From NCBI GenBank assembly GCA_033964015.1, contig JAWWUD010000102.1, positions 372,001 to 436,000 of the forward strand: a stretch of DNA of 64,000 nt, in the 5' to 3' direction. The DNA comes from Scolanthus callimorphus. Taxonomy: Eukaryota; Cnidaria; Anthozoa; Actiniaria; Edwardsiidae. Position 1 is the first letter of the stretch; every line of letters begins with the position of its first letter. The notes under the pieces were generated by a model that saw nothing but the letters and a program-made list of their open reading frames with translations, was not told where the DNA came from and did no database searches. Both the position numbers and the translations under genes were made by a program. Below, piece by piece: positions 41,871-52,959 of this stretch.

Positions 41871-42160
41871 TTTATTTTGATATTTTAAAAGTTGTGTGTG
41901 ATTTTGAACACTGTGAGATGGATACAGATAGTGCCTATATTTTCCTCTATTTTTCCCGAGAACAAAAGACTTGGTGACCACCCCTCTTTGCTCTTGCTTG
42001 CTTGGTGTGTTTTGAGAAATAAAGTAGGGGGTGGGATCATTCTATTGTTTCCGAATACAATAGGCTCCGCATGCTCACCCCCTCTCCTTCTATTGTCTTG
42101 AGAAAAAAGTAGGGGGGTTTGGGGTATCCTTCTATTGTCTCCAATAACGATAGGCTCCAC
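41871..42160. other. Imperfect direct repeats, no gene
   Basis: AAGTAGGGGGTGGGATC...TTCTATTGTTTCCGAATACAATAGGCTCC and AAGTAGGGGGGTTTGGGGTA...TTCTATTGTCTCCAATAACGATAGGCTCC are two diverged copies of an approximately 100-bp unit. Confidence 0.6.
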
Positions 42161-42395
42161 ACCATCAGGCTCACCCGCAGGCTCACCCGCAAAAAAAATA
42201 GTCTGTGACGTCATCCGGCTCACCCGCTCCGCGGCTCCGAAAACAGCTACGCGGCTCCGCACCGGGCTCCGAAAAAAGCTCCGAGGCTCCGAAAAAAATA
42301 GTCTGCGACGTCATGGCTCCTTGGCTCCTCACCGGGCTCCTCAACTGTGACGTCATGGCTCCTCGGCTCCTCACCGGGCTCCTCAAAAATAAGGG
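42161..42395. repeat. GC-rich tandem array with CRE-like sites
   Basis: TGACGTCA occurs at 42206-42213 and 42348-42355, and CGACGTCA at 42306-42313. Each is followed by repeats of GGCTCC, GGCTCCTCACCGGGCTCC and related words. The core matches the CREB/ATF site. No adjacent gene is recognised, so a regulatory role is only possible. Confidence 0.75.
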
Positions 42396-42508
42396 TAATT
42401 CCATACTATACTACTGACAAGAGTTCTTGAGATCACTTGAGTTTGAATTTTCAAGCAAACCATTTTTCAGTTAATGAAATGACTACATCTCTTCAAATGA
42501 AGCAGCTA

Positions 42509-42941
42509 CATTAGTACATCTATTAAGCGGCCACCCTCTATTAAGGGACCACTTTTCAAAAGTCCCAAAATATTTGTCACTCAAGTACTGTATTTAATAC
42601 ATATATTCAGCGGCCACCTCTAATAAGTGACCGCGGCCACTATTCTCCGGTCCGAAATTCTTCTATTACCTCTATTAAACGGCCAAAGGACTCGAAATGC
42701 CATTTCGGTGAAGAAAATATTGTGGCTATTGTGTGAACAACAGGAAATCCCATTTATCTCTGTTGTGACACCCATACAAGTTGCTAGTGCAATCAAACAT
42801 CTAGTGGCGGTTGTTAAAAAGTAGTTTAACTGCAGCTAGTTTCAGCGAAACTTTTTGTATTACCTCCATTAAGCGGCCAACCTCTAATAAGCGGCTACCT
42901 GGCTTGGTCCCAAGGTTGGCTGCTTATTAGAGGTACCACAG
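42509..42941. mobile_element. TA-flanked inverted-repeat element (433 bp)
   Basis: CATTAGTACATCTATTAAGCGGCCA and TGGCTGCTTATTAGAGGTACCACAG are inverted termini flanked by TA (42507-42508 and 42942-42943). Internal copies of TATTAAGCGGCCA and AATAAGCGGC lie near both ends. Ends and target fit the pogo/Tc1-mariner group. A short open frame inside (42627-42824) has no recognised domain. Confidence 0.8.
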
Positions 42942-42992
42942 TAGCTCTATTTAACCAATTGGACAAACAAAGTGAACCAAAACAACGACTAA

Positions 42993-43257
42993 TATATTCC
43001 GTTTCCGGGAAACGTTGTCACCCAAATAGCCTATAAGCTTGAAGCGCAAAAGAAAATGGGGGCATCTAAACTGCTACTGTTTGATATGAATTATGACAGT
43101 TTTCGCAACCACAGGTAAAATAATTAAATTTCAGCACATTTCTAAGCATGTTTGTTTAAAATATTTTACAGAAATTCAAATAAATCTTTGCCCATACTCC
43201 CTAGCGCACCAATCTCTGTTGTTTTTTCCAGTGACAACGTATCCCGGAAACGGTATA
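42993..43257. repeat. Inverted-repeat element (about 265 bp)
   Basis: TATTCCGTTTCCGGGAAACG...TTGTCAC opposes GTGACAACGTATCCCGGAAACGG. Arms about 27 bp with few mismatches. The interior is AT-rich without coding content. Confidence 0.75.
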
Positions 43258-45539
43258 TACATTAGGCATGGCCTAAAGCAGAGCAGCTTGCGCAAGTGAC
43301 ACATCAACAAAACATATTAAAGGGGTACTCGCACGGAAAGCCAAGGTTGCCGAGTATGCTTCGGCGCGCTGCTTTACTTTAATGATTTTATGCCAGAAAA
43401 TGTTAGGGACCGCTAGCAGTCTAAAACATGTATATCAATTCATTATATTACATATTGGCTCCTCCTTAAAACTCTCAAAATATTCCATCAGTTTGAAAGA
43501 GTATCTAGCGTTCCCCCGAGTAGGAGAGGTCACGTCATCTGGTGCAAGGCCGAGGAGGCTGTATGGGCTGTGCCCTGAAATACCACTTGCGACCCGTGCA
43601 GAGTTTAACACAGAAATTACATGACCGCAAAATTTCTTATCGGGGGGACAACCGGTCGCAAATCGAGCCCTAAACCCTGCCCAAGTTGCCAGATCAATAT
43701 TCTCAGCGAGGGACGCCAGTGGACAGCACCTCTTCTCCCTCCAGTGGGGAAACAGGTAGTAATCTTTTTTTCCCGCCAAAAGAAGGCATCATCGGGTGCG
43801 GAGGATTCAATGGAATTTGACGGAAACTCGGCTGAAACAACTCTTTTGCTATCAGTATGCTGCGAAAAATATGCGACACATTGCAGATTTTAGTATACGT
43901 CTTGGAGAAAAGCCCCAAGTAGATATACTTTTTTATGAAGCAGTGTAGCTGCTTTAAATGGTAAAAACAGTGAAGCCGAAAAATCATATTTTTCATATAG
44001 TGAAATTGACTCAAACCGACTAAATTGAGTGAATTCAAAGAAATATGGTTTGTTTCGCGGGAGCGTAATTCCACACTAGCATATTGATGTCCGTGGGAAT
44101 ATAACTTTTCGAATCCATCTTCCAGCGTGCTAGCGTGAATGCCTTTTCAGCGACAACAGAAATAAATTGTTTCAACTTGATGATAATTTCAAGGACCGTA
44201 ATAACATTACGATTTTCCAAACCCAATCTGCTATCTCTTAGGGGCAAAATTCACTGATGACCACATCTAATTTGCTATCCCTTAGTAGGGGTCAAAATCA
44301 ATTTTCCCGACGAGCATCCCCATCCCCCGGGATTTCAAATAGTTATTCATTTCAAGATTGTGAGATTCGTTTTAGTAATAGATGATGAAAAGCTTGTTGT
44401 CGGTTTTTAGATCATGAACTCAAATGTATTGCAGCCCGGTTCTCTTCCTGGATAGTTTCTAGGAAATACTATGGAGCTCGGACCCGAACCGCGGGACGTA
44501 TGCGACTTTCACGGGCTTCCTGTGGTGCAACTAACAATGCAACCTATGCATATACTTGTATAGGTTCCATTACACTTTTCTGGCTTGTTTCTGACAAGCT
44601 GTTTTGTTTCTGTTCTGTTTCTGTTCTGTCTCTGTTTCAAACGACCTGTGCTATTTTCCAAACCTGAGTACACTGATTACCCTATAAACGTTTCACGAAA
44701 AATATATAACAGTATTGGCAAAAACTATTCTAACGTGACGCGTGACACAATTCATAGCGTGATATCACGCACCACAATCCCGTCACTGATTTCACGTGCT
44801 TACCAAAAAGCGTCTTTTGCAAGCATTTCGAGATTATTCCCAAGCACGATTCTGTCAAGAGAACCAATCTTGCTTATTACGAAGCAGGGATATGTTCCTT
44901 CTGTATTTTCTGGTCTCTTTGCCTTGTTTTGGATGGATTTGACCTCGACGCGTTTGCTTACATTCTGCGCTAGAAAGTTCGTATCGAACGGAGTTTTGAG
45001 AAGCTACGCAAATGCACCCAAGAAGCAGATTTTGGTCGGAAATCCAACTCTTTATCAAGGAAAGCCTGACTTTTGAGCAAATACGGTTGAAAGTAATACA
45101 TATCGTCCCATTTCTGGCCGATCGATGTCTTTGTTTACGCTGATAAAGTAATTTGATCGGGGTCAACTGAACTATCGAAGGAGCAAATTACAGGAAATTG
45201 ACCAAATTGGTCGACCTAGTCTGTCTAGTCTGAGGCGCTCACTCAAAAACCATGTTGATCATACATTAAATGTTGAATTATGACATCTCCAGAGCTCAAA
45301 TTCAGATTTTTGGGCTATTTGAAGAATGGCCCCTTATGTAGAATTCGAAATTAATTTTGCCAGTAAATCACCTTGTTGTCAAGTGCCCGCTAAAGAATGC
45401 TCTTGAACACTGTCACGAAATCCGTATTTATTCTGGAAATCCCTCTTAGATTACTGTCGGCTATTCGGTTTTGTTAGTAAAGTAAAGAGTTTATTTGGCC
45501 GCCGCGAAGCAGTTTTGTAGATCAATGAATTTTGCCCTA
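43258..45539. other. No recognised gene
   Basis: Several frames of 80-163 codons (for example + 44585-45076 and - 43435-43779) have no recognised motif. 44230-44330 resembles the G-rich family at 16.3-17.1 kb (AGGGGTCAAAATCAATTTTC, CATCCCCATCCCCCGGG). Splice-like AG and GT signals exist but I cannot assemble a convincing exon. Confidence 0.35.
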
Positions 45540-45900
45540 CACTATGAAACTCAAAATCGTTAAAAATCCATTAAATGTCCATTAAAATCCCCTTACAACG
45601 GTTTTAATGGCCATTAATTTTGCATTTTAGAAATTGATGGCATTTTAATAGGCATTAAAAATGCATTACAATTTTTGTGGGAAAGGTGCAAGTCATTAAA
45701 AAGAGGTTACTGAATCAAACAATAATAGTAACAACTTTTTAATGGCCATTATTAAACCCTTAGAAATGGCAAGGATAGTGTGTGCCATTAAAAAGTGGTT
45801 ACTGAATCATATGATCAAAGTAACAACCTTTTAATAGCCATTATTAAGCCCTTAGAAATTACAAGGTTGTTAAAATCCCATTACTAAACTAAACAATTGT
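45540..45900 (+). repeat. CACTA-like element, left terminal and subterminal repeats
   Basis: Begins CACTATGAAACTC after CTA (45537-45539). Over 360 bp it repeats words such as CCATTAAAA, TTTTAATGGCCATTA and GTAACAACTTTTTAATG. AATAGTAACAACTTTTTAATG here recurs in reverse complement in the right end. Confidence 0.75.
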
Positions 45901-46942
45901 GGTTGCAGAAATGCTATGTGCAGGTAGTTTTCAAACATCAAAAGGACTTCCTGGCTTATCTATGGAATGGACCATTAGAACACTGATTAAGGGGAGGGAG
46001 TTGGGGCAATTACATATTTTTATGTCTGGATTAAGCCTAAAATTTATGTACTGATAAATGAAACTTTTTGCTTTGTAATGTAGCCATGAAAAAATGAAAG
46101 TTGAATCTTACTCTAGATTATTGAAAAGTAAGTGTCTTGAGTACATACTTGAACACAAAATTAAATCTTGCTTTTCATCTGTAGGGGAGGCTAAGTGATT
46201 CTGTAAGCCACAGCTTAGCTTTGAGTTCTTAAAATTCAAGCAATTCTCAGAATGAAAAGGAAAAACTAGTTACTTTGAAACTTAATGGAACACCAAATAG
46301 AAGGTTATACAGGAATCCTGGGCTGTTCAGAGATTGCTGGATTTTCTAGTCTCAGCCCCCATTGCTTAGCTAGCGTTCAAACCTTGTCTCTCTTCCCAAT
46401 GTTAGCCCATGCCTAGGAATCCCAGGATTGAGTGCAAACATGATTATGAATTTAAAATGTGCCAGCCAATCAGAAAGCAGCTGCAAAGACTAAGCAAGCA
46501 GATGAAGCTTTTTATGGGTCTCTAAAATACTGTAAAATCTACTATAAAATCTACTATAAAATCACAAGGAACAATAATATTGAAATTTTATATCATATTA
46601 CAAGTAACGATGTCACATTTGGTGTGAGACTGATCCCTAAGGATAGCAAACTGTTTGTTCGCCCGTAAGAGACACCGCTGATACACATTGGCATATTTTA
46701 TACCCTAAGGGATAGTACTACCACACATTTTTTTACCCTGAATCTCAGTGCATCTCTTAGATTGATGTGATGAAAATCCAATACATTATATAATTATTAC
46801 AACATGGCACTAAGTGGAAATACAAAGGGGGTCATAGACGGTTCCAATCATATCTATCTATCTACTATTTTTCATTGTCCTTTGGAGTGGTAGGAGGACC
46901 CCCTGTTCATTCCCTAAATTCTTGTCAAATAAAGAGATTAAT
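45901..46942. other. CACTA interior, no gene
   Basis: TGGACCATTAGAACACTGATTAAGGGGAGGGAG near 45968 resembles an end of the Harbinger-like MITE at 20314, so a fragment of that family is probably present. The rest is AT-rich, with a triple ACTATAAAATCT repeat near 46540. Confidence 0.4.
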
Positions 46943-47124
46943 GTATCATTTAATTCCAGCACAGCGGTGACCATTAACCATCTTTGCTAGCCCCCAGGGT
47001 GGGAATTGCCACCCCAACTTTTATATTATACATTGTACCGGTACTCACTATCTTGATTCTGATTGGCTGAGAGCAAACTTTGCGCTTTACTTTTGGAATG
47101 GTCACCCCTGCAATTGACTGATAG
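46943..47124. repeat. Inverted-repeat element related to 21857/23874 ends
   Basis: GTATCATTTAATTCCAGCAC-AGCGGTGACCAT at the left and GGTCACCCCTGCAATTGACTGATA at the right are diverged forms of the GTATCAGTCAATTCCAGCGG terminus. The interior includes a GGGTGGGAATTGCCACCCCA hairpin. Confidence 0.55.
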
Positions 47125-48342
47125 GACAGGGTTCAAAATAATTTTACAAAATCTGCTTAAACGTGCTGGCTTTGTGGGCACTAGTACCAAAAATAACCTG
47201 AATGACAAAAAATCGAAACAGATAATAATATTCCAGTGCATTTGACAAGACGTGGTAATGCCTGATGTGTTCGTTCAATAAAAATTGATCTCAAAAATCC
47301 AATTGATAAATCGATAATTATTACTTGATTAAGTGTCAGCTAATTGATAATTTTCGATACTCACAAATTTCTCTCCAATCAACTTATCAATTATTATCGA
47401 TTGTATTGAAATTTCACAATCGATGTTCATTCAACATTCCGCATTGTTATCTAAACTGTATTTGCTGATAGATTATGGTATGAAATAATTCACCGATCCC
47501 GCATTCATTGTTATACCCCTAGTTACTGTTGCTACGTCGGACAAGCCAAATTTTGTCTTTGGCATAGAGCACGGAAAAGACACCGATTGCAGGGAGGTGT
47601 TAGAAGTTGTTGCATGCAATTTGGATTTTATATTTTTATCTTGAAAAGATGAATAATTATTGAAAAATCTTCGATATTCAAGTTTGTTGCTCGGACATTT
47701 TGAATTCCGTAGGGAAAACTTCCTATTGTTTGCTATGAGTGGGCGGAGCTATCGTCAAAATAGGGATCGGTCTATTACATCGTGAATTATTGAGGCAAAT
47801 ACCACTCGTGTCCCTTCATAACATAGCCATTCTTATAAACAAACACTTGGTTCACAAAGAACAGTCCTTTGACAGCCTTTTGGAGCCTGGTCTAAATCTA
47901 TACTAAACACAGAGATATTGGAGCCGAAAAAACGAAGCTCACAAACCTGAACAGAAGGAGAAAATCTCAACAGTGTGCATATTTTTCTTTGGAAAAGGGT
48001 CGCCTTGAGCTAAGTTCTAATTCAAACGATTTCTTAAGCGAGGCACAAAGCTGGTTCGAGTCTCCCACAGAAACTAAAAAAAAACTTTGTTCATACAGCC
48101 ATAAGCACGATAGACATCCAGACCTAAGTGGTTCTGTTACAGATTGCTTACAGTTATTTGCAGGGATAATTCTAATTCGAAAGCTTTTACCTGATAATAA
48201 TTTTCATTCGTGTTACAAAAAAACACCGCTACTTGCTTTCATTGAGTGTGCCCAAAATGGAAATGGCACCAGAAGCATCATATTCTATGTCTGCTGTTAT
48301 TTTTTTTCTTTTTTCCATTTGTTTTAAGAGAATAATATAAGT
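47125..48342. other. CACTA interior, no recognised gene
   Basis: AT-rich with several short self-complementary runs based on AATTGATAAATCGATAATTA (47295-47410). A 112-codon plus-strand frame at 47989-48327 has no recognised domain. Possible captured host sequence. Confidence 0.3.
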
Positions 48343-48392
48343 AAGATAAATTTCTCCCTTGCACTCCATGAATTTTCATGGTCATCAGCTAC
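48343..48392 (+). mobile_element. Helitron-like 3' terminus, second copy
   Basis: AAGATAAATTTCTCCCTTGC, ACTCCATGAATTTTCATGG and TCATCAGCTAC align with the 3' half of the 90-bp insertion at 38217-38306. The stem reads CCATGAA/TTCATGG instead of CCGTGAA/TTCACGG, so base pairing is kept. The end is CTAC instead of CTAG. No matching 5' TC end was identified. Confidence 0.6.
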
Positions 48393-50442
48393 AATCAGCA
48401 ACAAAAGTAGTGAGAATTTTCCTTCCAAAATGCTTTTCTCCATTTCAACTGCGTAAGCGATGTCTTCTTGGCTTTAATTCCCCCTCCCCCTTATTCAATG
48501 TTGAAGCCCAACCACTAGCGCGTTTGACAAAACAACATGAGTTGGGGGGAGGGGTTTTAACGAGAACGGTAGCGTTTTATTATATGGAAACACATCAGTG
48601 TTTAGTATGGCGATGTGTAACGATTGTAGACATAAAATTCTCAACAATTTTGTCGCTGATTGTAGCTTCTATCAATTTTATCAGGTGGTATCGATTAATA
48701 TATCGATTGTCGATTGAACACGCCGGGGGTATACGAATCACAAAGCAATTCTACCGGTAGCCAGCTGCTACTTTGAACCCTGTAGGAATGCATATTATGT
48801 TCCTGTGTTTACTTGCTTTTTTATGTTAAAACTCTAACTTGTTGATGTCAAAGGATTGTTAGTCTAGTTTGCCAACTTGATACCTTAAGTCTTACCTTGC
48901 TACTTCAACAAACTGCATCGCCAACGCTCGGTATGCTATAGGCAAAAACCACTCTGTTCAACAACAGCAAGCATGGCTTGATTTTTAACTTGCTATGTGA
49001 ACCTCATCGAGAAGTCATTATTCCATTTCCAGGTTAGCGCAAAACATCCATCTTTCTTTGCAGAGCATCACAATCACATTTTTCACATCCATCTGCCTCC
49101 ATCTTAATCAATTTCTCTTAAACACTCCAAGGTTTACTAACGGTTTTAGCCTGAAGATTGAAACTTGGCAAATAATCGATTTGCTCATTAATTCGCCTTC
49201 CATACAGCCAGGCAAACGACAAGAACATGCAAGGGTTTATCAAACAGTCTTTTCCCTTCGAGTGCTCCGCCATTTTTTTGGTGGGTAGTGACCGCTGACC
49301 CAACTTCGTTCCAATATTGTTAGCCAATCACAACAGAAGAATGTTTCGGTTAGCCAATCAGCAGTCACGAGGCCAGTCACGAGCGATTTTTGAGCGGTCG
49401 AAGAGATCGAGCTACTGGAATAAATTCCAACGGACAATTTCAACAGAAGAAGATCGCTACAAGAATGAAAAAAAAAACGCTATATGCAGGTATGATCTGT
49501 TCCTTAAAACTAAGTTAAATTAGCATTTGTATCCTGCTTAGCATCTTGTAGGCATGTCTGGCTTGAATAATTCTTTGTTAGGCTAAGAAATCGGCGATAC
49601 CAGAAACCAACTTTGGGGGTGTAAACTTTATGTTGATATCTTCCAAGCTACGTTTATCGTCGATCAGATTTGAATCTCACTTACACGTAAATTCCCTGCT
49701 ATGAGTAAGCATTAGCCACTTAGTCGGCACCGATTTGTGGAATCGATTAAAGCACAAAAGACTGATGCGTGTTTGTTTAAAGCTTAAAAATGCACACGTT
49801 TAGAAGGGCTGACATTATGTGGCGAATTGAGTCCACTCCTCGATCGCGAGGTTGGATATTTTTTTTCCGCTAGTTACCCTAGGATAACACTATCCACACT
49901 TTCAGGAACAGAATTTATTCTCTGGATACCTTTATCCAATGCATAAGGCGCATTTTTTACACTCGGGTTACCGCGGCCCCAGGAAAATTCGCTCAAACTT
50001 TCCTATCATAAACCCTGTATTTTTACACGAAATCTACTGTACTGTGCCAAATGCAGGGTAACCTATGGGCGCTACTTATATCTACACACGGAGAAAAAAA
50101 GTTGCCTTCGGCTTGCTTGCAGGGAAAAACTCACGACTTGGAGCTCTAGTTATGAAAGGCAGAACTTTTATAATTGAGCAGCTACAGATAAAGTGCATTG
50201 CCGTTTTAATTCTCGGCAAAACCATACACCGTTTTACTTGGCCTTCGTCAATGTAAAAAAAGGATTTGATTGTGTGTATGTGAAAAATGGGCTCCGAGCT
50301 CTCATTGGAGCTATTACATTGAAGAAAGCTAAAGGCATGTAGTTTTGTGGGATTCGGCTTGGTGTTGTAAATTACAGTGTGATCCATTAGAATATAAAAT
50401 TGCCACATTACAAATCTAAATAATAAATAATTTATTTGCAGA
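48393..50442. other. CACTA interior, no recognised gene
   Basis: Frames up to 133 codons are present (for example + 48359-48760), none with motifs I know. TTAGCCAATCACAAC and TTAGCCAATCAGCAG occur as a short direct repeat near 49320-49365. Otherwise without features. Confidence 0.3.
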
Positions 50443-50539
50443 ATCTTGTTAGAGACAGTGCAATGTCTGACGAGATATGACAGAAGCCTCTGAAATGAGT
50501 GAAATTTCAGATTCGAATTGGGGTGTCTTTTCTTCTATG
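50443..50539 (+). CDS. Candidate isolated exon
   Basis: TTATTTGCAG precedes and GTGAGT follows, giving a 97-bp interval with an ATG at 50477 and the frame MTEASEMSEISDSNWGVFSS ending in M just before the donor. It could be a captured host first coding exon inside the CACTA-like element. No continuation was found with confidence: a candidate next exon near 51850 stops after about ten codons. Weak. Confidence 0.2.
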
Positions 50540-50979
50540 GTGAGTCTTTGTTACCTATAGAATAATACATCACACTCCGGAAGTTACTGATGTTACTTCC
50601 TGGTCCTGGGAGTACTAGTACCTGCATGCATACAGTGTTAGGAGAAACCCACTTGCATACCGGTACTACCATGAATCCTACTATCATGTATTAGTAGAAA
50701 CCCACTCGCATACTATCACAAATCCTGCAAATCTGATTGGCACAAAACTTTCTAAGATCATCTTTTAGCAGCAACTCGAAGGTAGTATGCTAGTGGATCT
50801 ACTGGACCAATTAGAGTACTCATTCTCGTTTTCTATCAGTCAAATACTTGTATTCTGCTCTACGGCTTCTCCCGCATTGAGCACTCTTTGACTTTGGGGA
50901 TAAATGTATATACATTAATTATGATTGTTAATACTGGTAGCAAGAATTTTGATTGAGCATTGCTGCTCAAACTCAATAA
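50540..50979. other. No gene; palindromic patches
   Basis: Imperfect direct and inverted words around GAAACCCACTTGCATACCGG, GAAACCCACTCGCATACTA and GGTAGTATGCTAGTGGATCTAC (50640-50800) suggest a decayed small foldback element. Confidence 0.4.
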
Positions 50980-51597
50980 GGGACCGGCCATTTTTTATCG
51001 CCTGTTGGGGGGGGGGGGGGGGGGGGGGGGGGGGAATTTAGGGGGGATCACTTCATTTTGGGGCGAGCGAAAGGGGGAACAAAGCCTGAAGCCCTGAAAG
51101 GGGGACCACAAGAAGTTTTCTAGGTAGTTATTCACCAGCAACTTCTCTAAAATTTGCATTTTTGTACTTCACTTCACTCAATACATAATAAAAATATAAA
51201 GAATATAATCTAATTATAGACCTTTTTCAAAAATGGTGGAAAGTTGCATGGAAACGAGGCTGGAAATATGAGCACCCATTACCGCTGCCAAGGGAAGGCT
51301 TAGCTGGTGAATGGAGACTGAAAAACGGTTTAGTGTCTAGTGTTTTCTGATGTTTTCTCTACCTAAAATGTGATAGGCCTGACGGGTAGTCACTAAGTTC
51401 TAAAGAAGAGTAAGCGTGAGTTCAACGTTACAGGCATAGAAATTTGTCATCTGGGCCATGCTTCACACAAATTAATAATAATAGTTTCATGAAGAATAAA
51501 ACCTACAGGATTTACTTACTATACACAAAAAGAATGGAATGTTGATCTACACAACAATCCCCCCCCCCCCCCCAGGCGATAAATAATGACTGGTCCC
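50980..51597. mobile_element. Harbinger-like element (618 bp, TAA duplication)
   Basis: GGGACCGGCCATTTTTTATCGCCTG with a 28-G run opposes a 15-C run followed by CAGGCGATAAATAATGACTGGTCCC. TAA flanks both ends (50977-50979 and 51598-51600). The terminus resembles the MITE at 20314 in style (GGG-ACC and a G-rich second block) but is a different family. The unequal G and C runs may reflect slippage or sequencing error. Confidence 0.85.
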
Positions 51598-52106
51598 TAA
51601 TCAGATACCGGAAAGTTCAAGATCTTTTCTGCGAGATACACCCTGACTAAAAGACACTGCACACAATATAATCTACAAATGCCATTTAATTAATAATGTT
51701 ATTTCTTGTTATCAGTATCAGGATGGTACTGTTCCTTGTAATTGCAGAATACTGCTGCAGTGTTTCAATCATACAGCACTGTTTCAATCATACAGCATTG
51801 TAGTTCTTCCAGTTCTTCAATACTTTTTTATAATAATTATTATTTCAGATTGATGCTACTGTGCCATCTCTCAGCTGAGAAACAATGTCAGTCAGAGGTA
51901 AAATTACGGCTTCAAAAAATGCTACAAAACAGATGGAATTAAATGCAATTAGGGGCAACTGAAGAAAAGGTAACAGGGGATCCAAGTTAGATACTGTAAA
52001 GATATTACAGTAAATCATGATATAAACTGATATTACCTGGTTTGGATATAAACTTATAGCGCAACTAGATTGGGTAAGAACCTAATGCTTTGAGTAGTTC
52101 ACAATA
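51598..52106. other. No gene seen
   Basis: Includes a TACAGCA(C/T)TGTTTCAATCA duplication near 51770-51800 and splice-like TTATTTCAG at 51842-51850. No supported exon. Confidence 0.3.
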
Positions 52107-52346
52107 GAGCAGATTTCAGATGACTGTCGTGAAAGTAAACGCAATTGTGCAATCACTAGCCAATCAGAAACAATAGTAATTACTACTTACTGCTGAATGG
52201 TTTCCAGCCCAGCCAATCAGGAGCCGAACCAATTGGCTAATAATTCCTTGCTTGTAATTAGTTCGCAATTTCATTGGTTGATAGAAATAAGCAGCCAATG
52301 AGAAAGCAAACCAATTGCAAACACAACAGTCATGTGAAATCCGCTC
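52107..52346. mobile_element. TA-flanked MITE, copy 2 (240 bp)
   Basis: GAGCAGATTTCAGATGACTGT and ACAGTCATGTGAAATCCGCTC are inverted ends with TA on both sides (52105-52106 and 52347-52348). Same family as 8711-8835; the shorter copy appears to be an internal deletion. Internal CCAATCAGAAAC and CCAATTGG words are short inverted repeats. Confidence 0.85.
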
Positions 52347-52647
52347 TAAATGATCAATGGTGACCCACAACTGTTGTCTAAAACTGTTATGATTGACACC
52401 CCCATCCCCAACCAAAAAAAGAGAGACAAATGCTCATTTAAAAGATATTAGAGAATCTGCCCACATCTAACTGTATGTCAGATAACCATTCTATAAATTA
52501 CTCGACAACCTCTTTTGGATTTTGCAACCTTTTCTTACCAACCAAAAGAACTGCAGCCAAGTGCATTTGTATTTGTTATCTACATAGATCAATTATTTGT
52601 TTTCAATTCCATTTCGAGTAGATAATAGATAACCACTAGGATTTGAA

Positions 52648-52849
52648 CAATATACCTCCTCGGCTTTGGCGTAATGTTTTCCCATTTCAGACCACATGGC
52701 ATTCCCATGAGTATTCTCTCTTTGCTTGGAATGCTTCCATATTCATATCCTTCGGTGCATAGCAGAGAAAAGAAGGAGAGAATACTCATGGGAATGCCAC
52801 GTGATCTGAAGTGGGAAAACATTGCGCCCAAGCCGAGGAGGTCTATTGT
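52648..52849. repeat. Foldback element with 70-bp arms
   Basis: CCTCCTCGGCTTTGGCGTAA...CCCATGAGTATTCTCTC at the left is matched in reverse by GAGAGAATACTCATGGGAAT...CCAAGCCGAGGAGG at the right. Spacer about 56 bp. Nested inside the CACTA-like element. Confidence 0.85.
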
Positions 52850-52959
52850 GCTGTGGTGTTTTATTACAGGTTTTATTATTCTATTTTGTACATATTATAA
52901 CAAAAATAAATAGCCAGTTGTGGCCACAAGGCCAGGTGTGCAACTGCGTTTCACAACAA

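Noticed and set aside
43435..43779. 114-codon minus-strand frame
   Set aside because: Some proline/glycine patterning but no known domain and no splice support; overlapping frames on both strands.
44585..45076. 163-codon plus-strand frame with a hydrophobic N-terminus
   Set aside because: The start could mimic a signal peptide, but there is no family resemblance and the opposite strand is also open for 103 codons. Not enough to call a gene.
45540..45900. Simple AT-rich satellite instead of a transposon end
   Set aside because: The inverted CACTATGAAA termini, CTA duplication and shared 20-bp word with the right end are better explained by a transposon.
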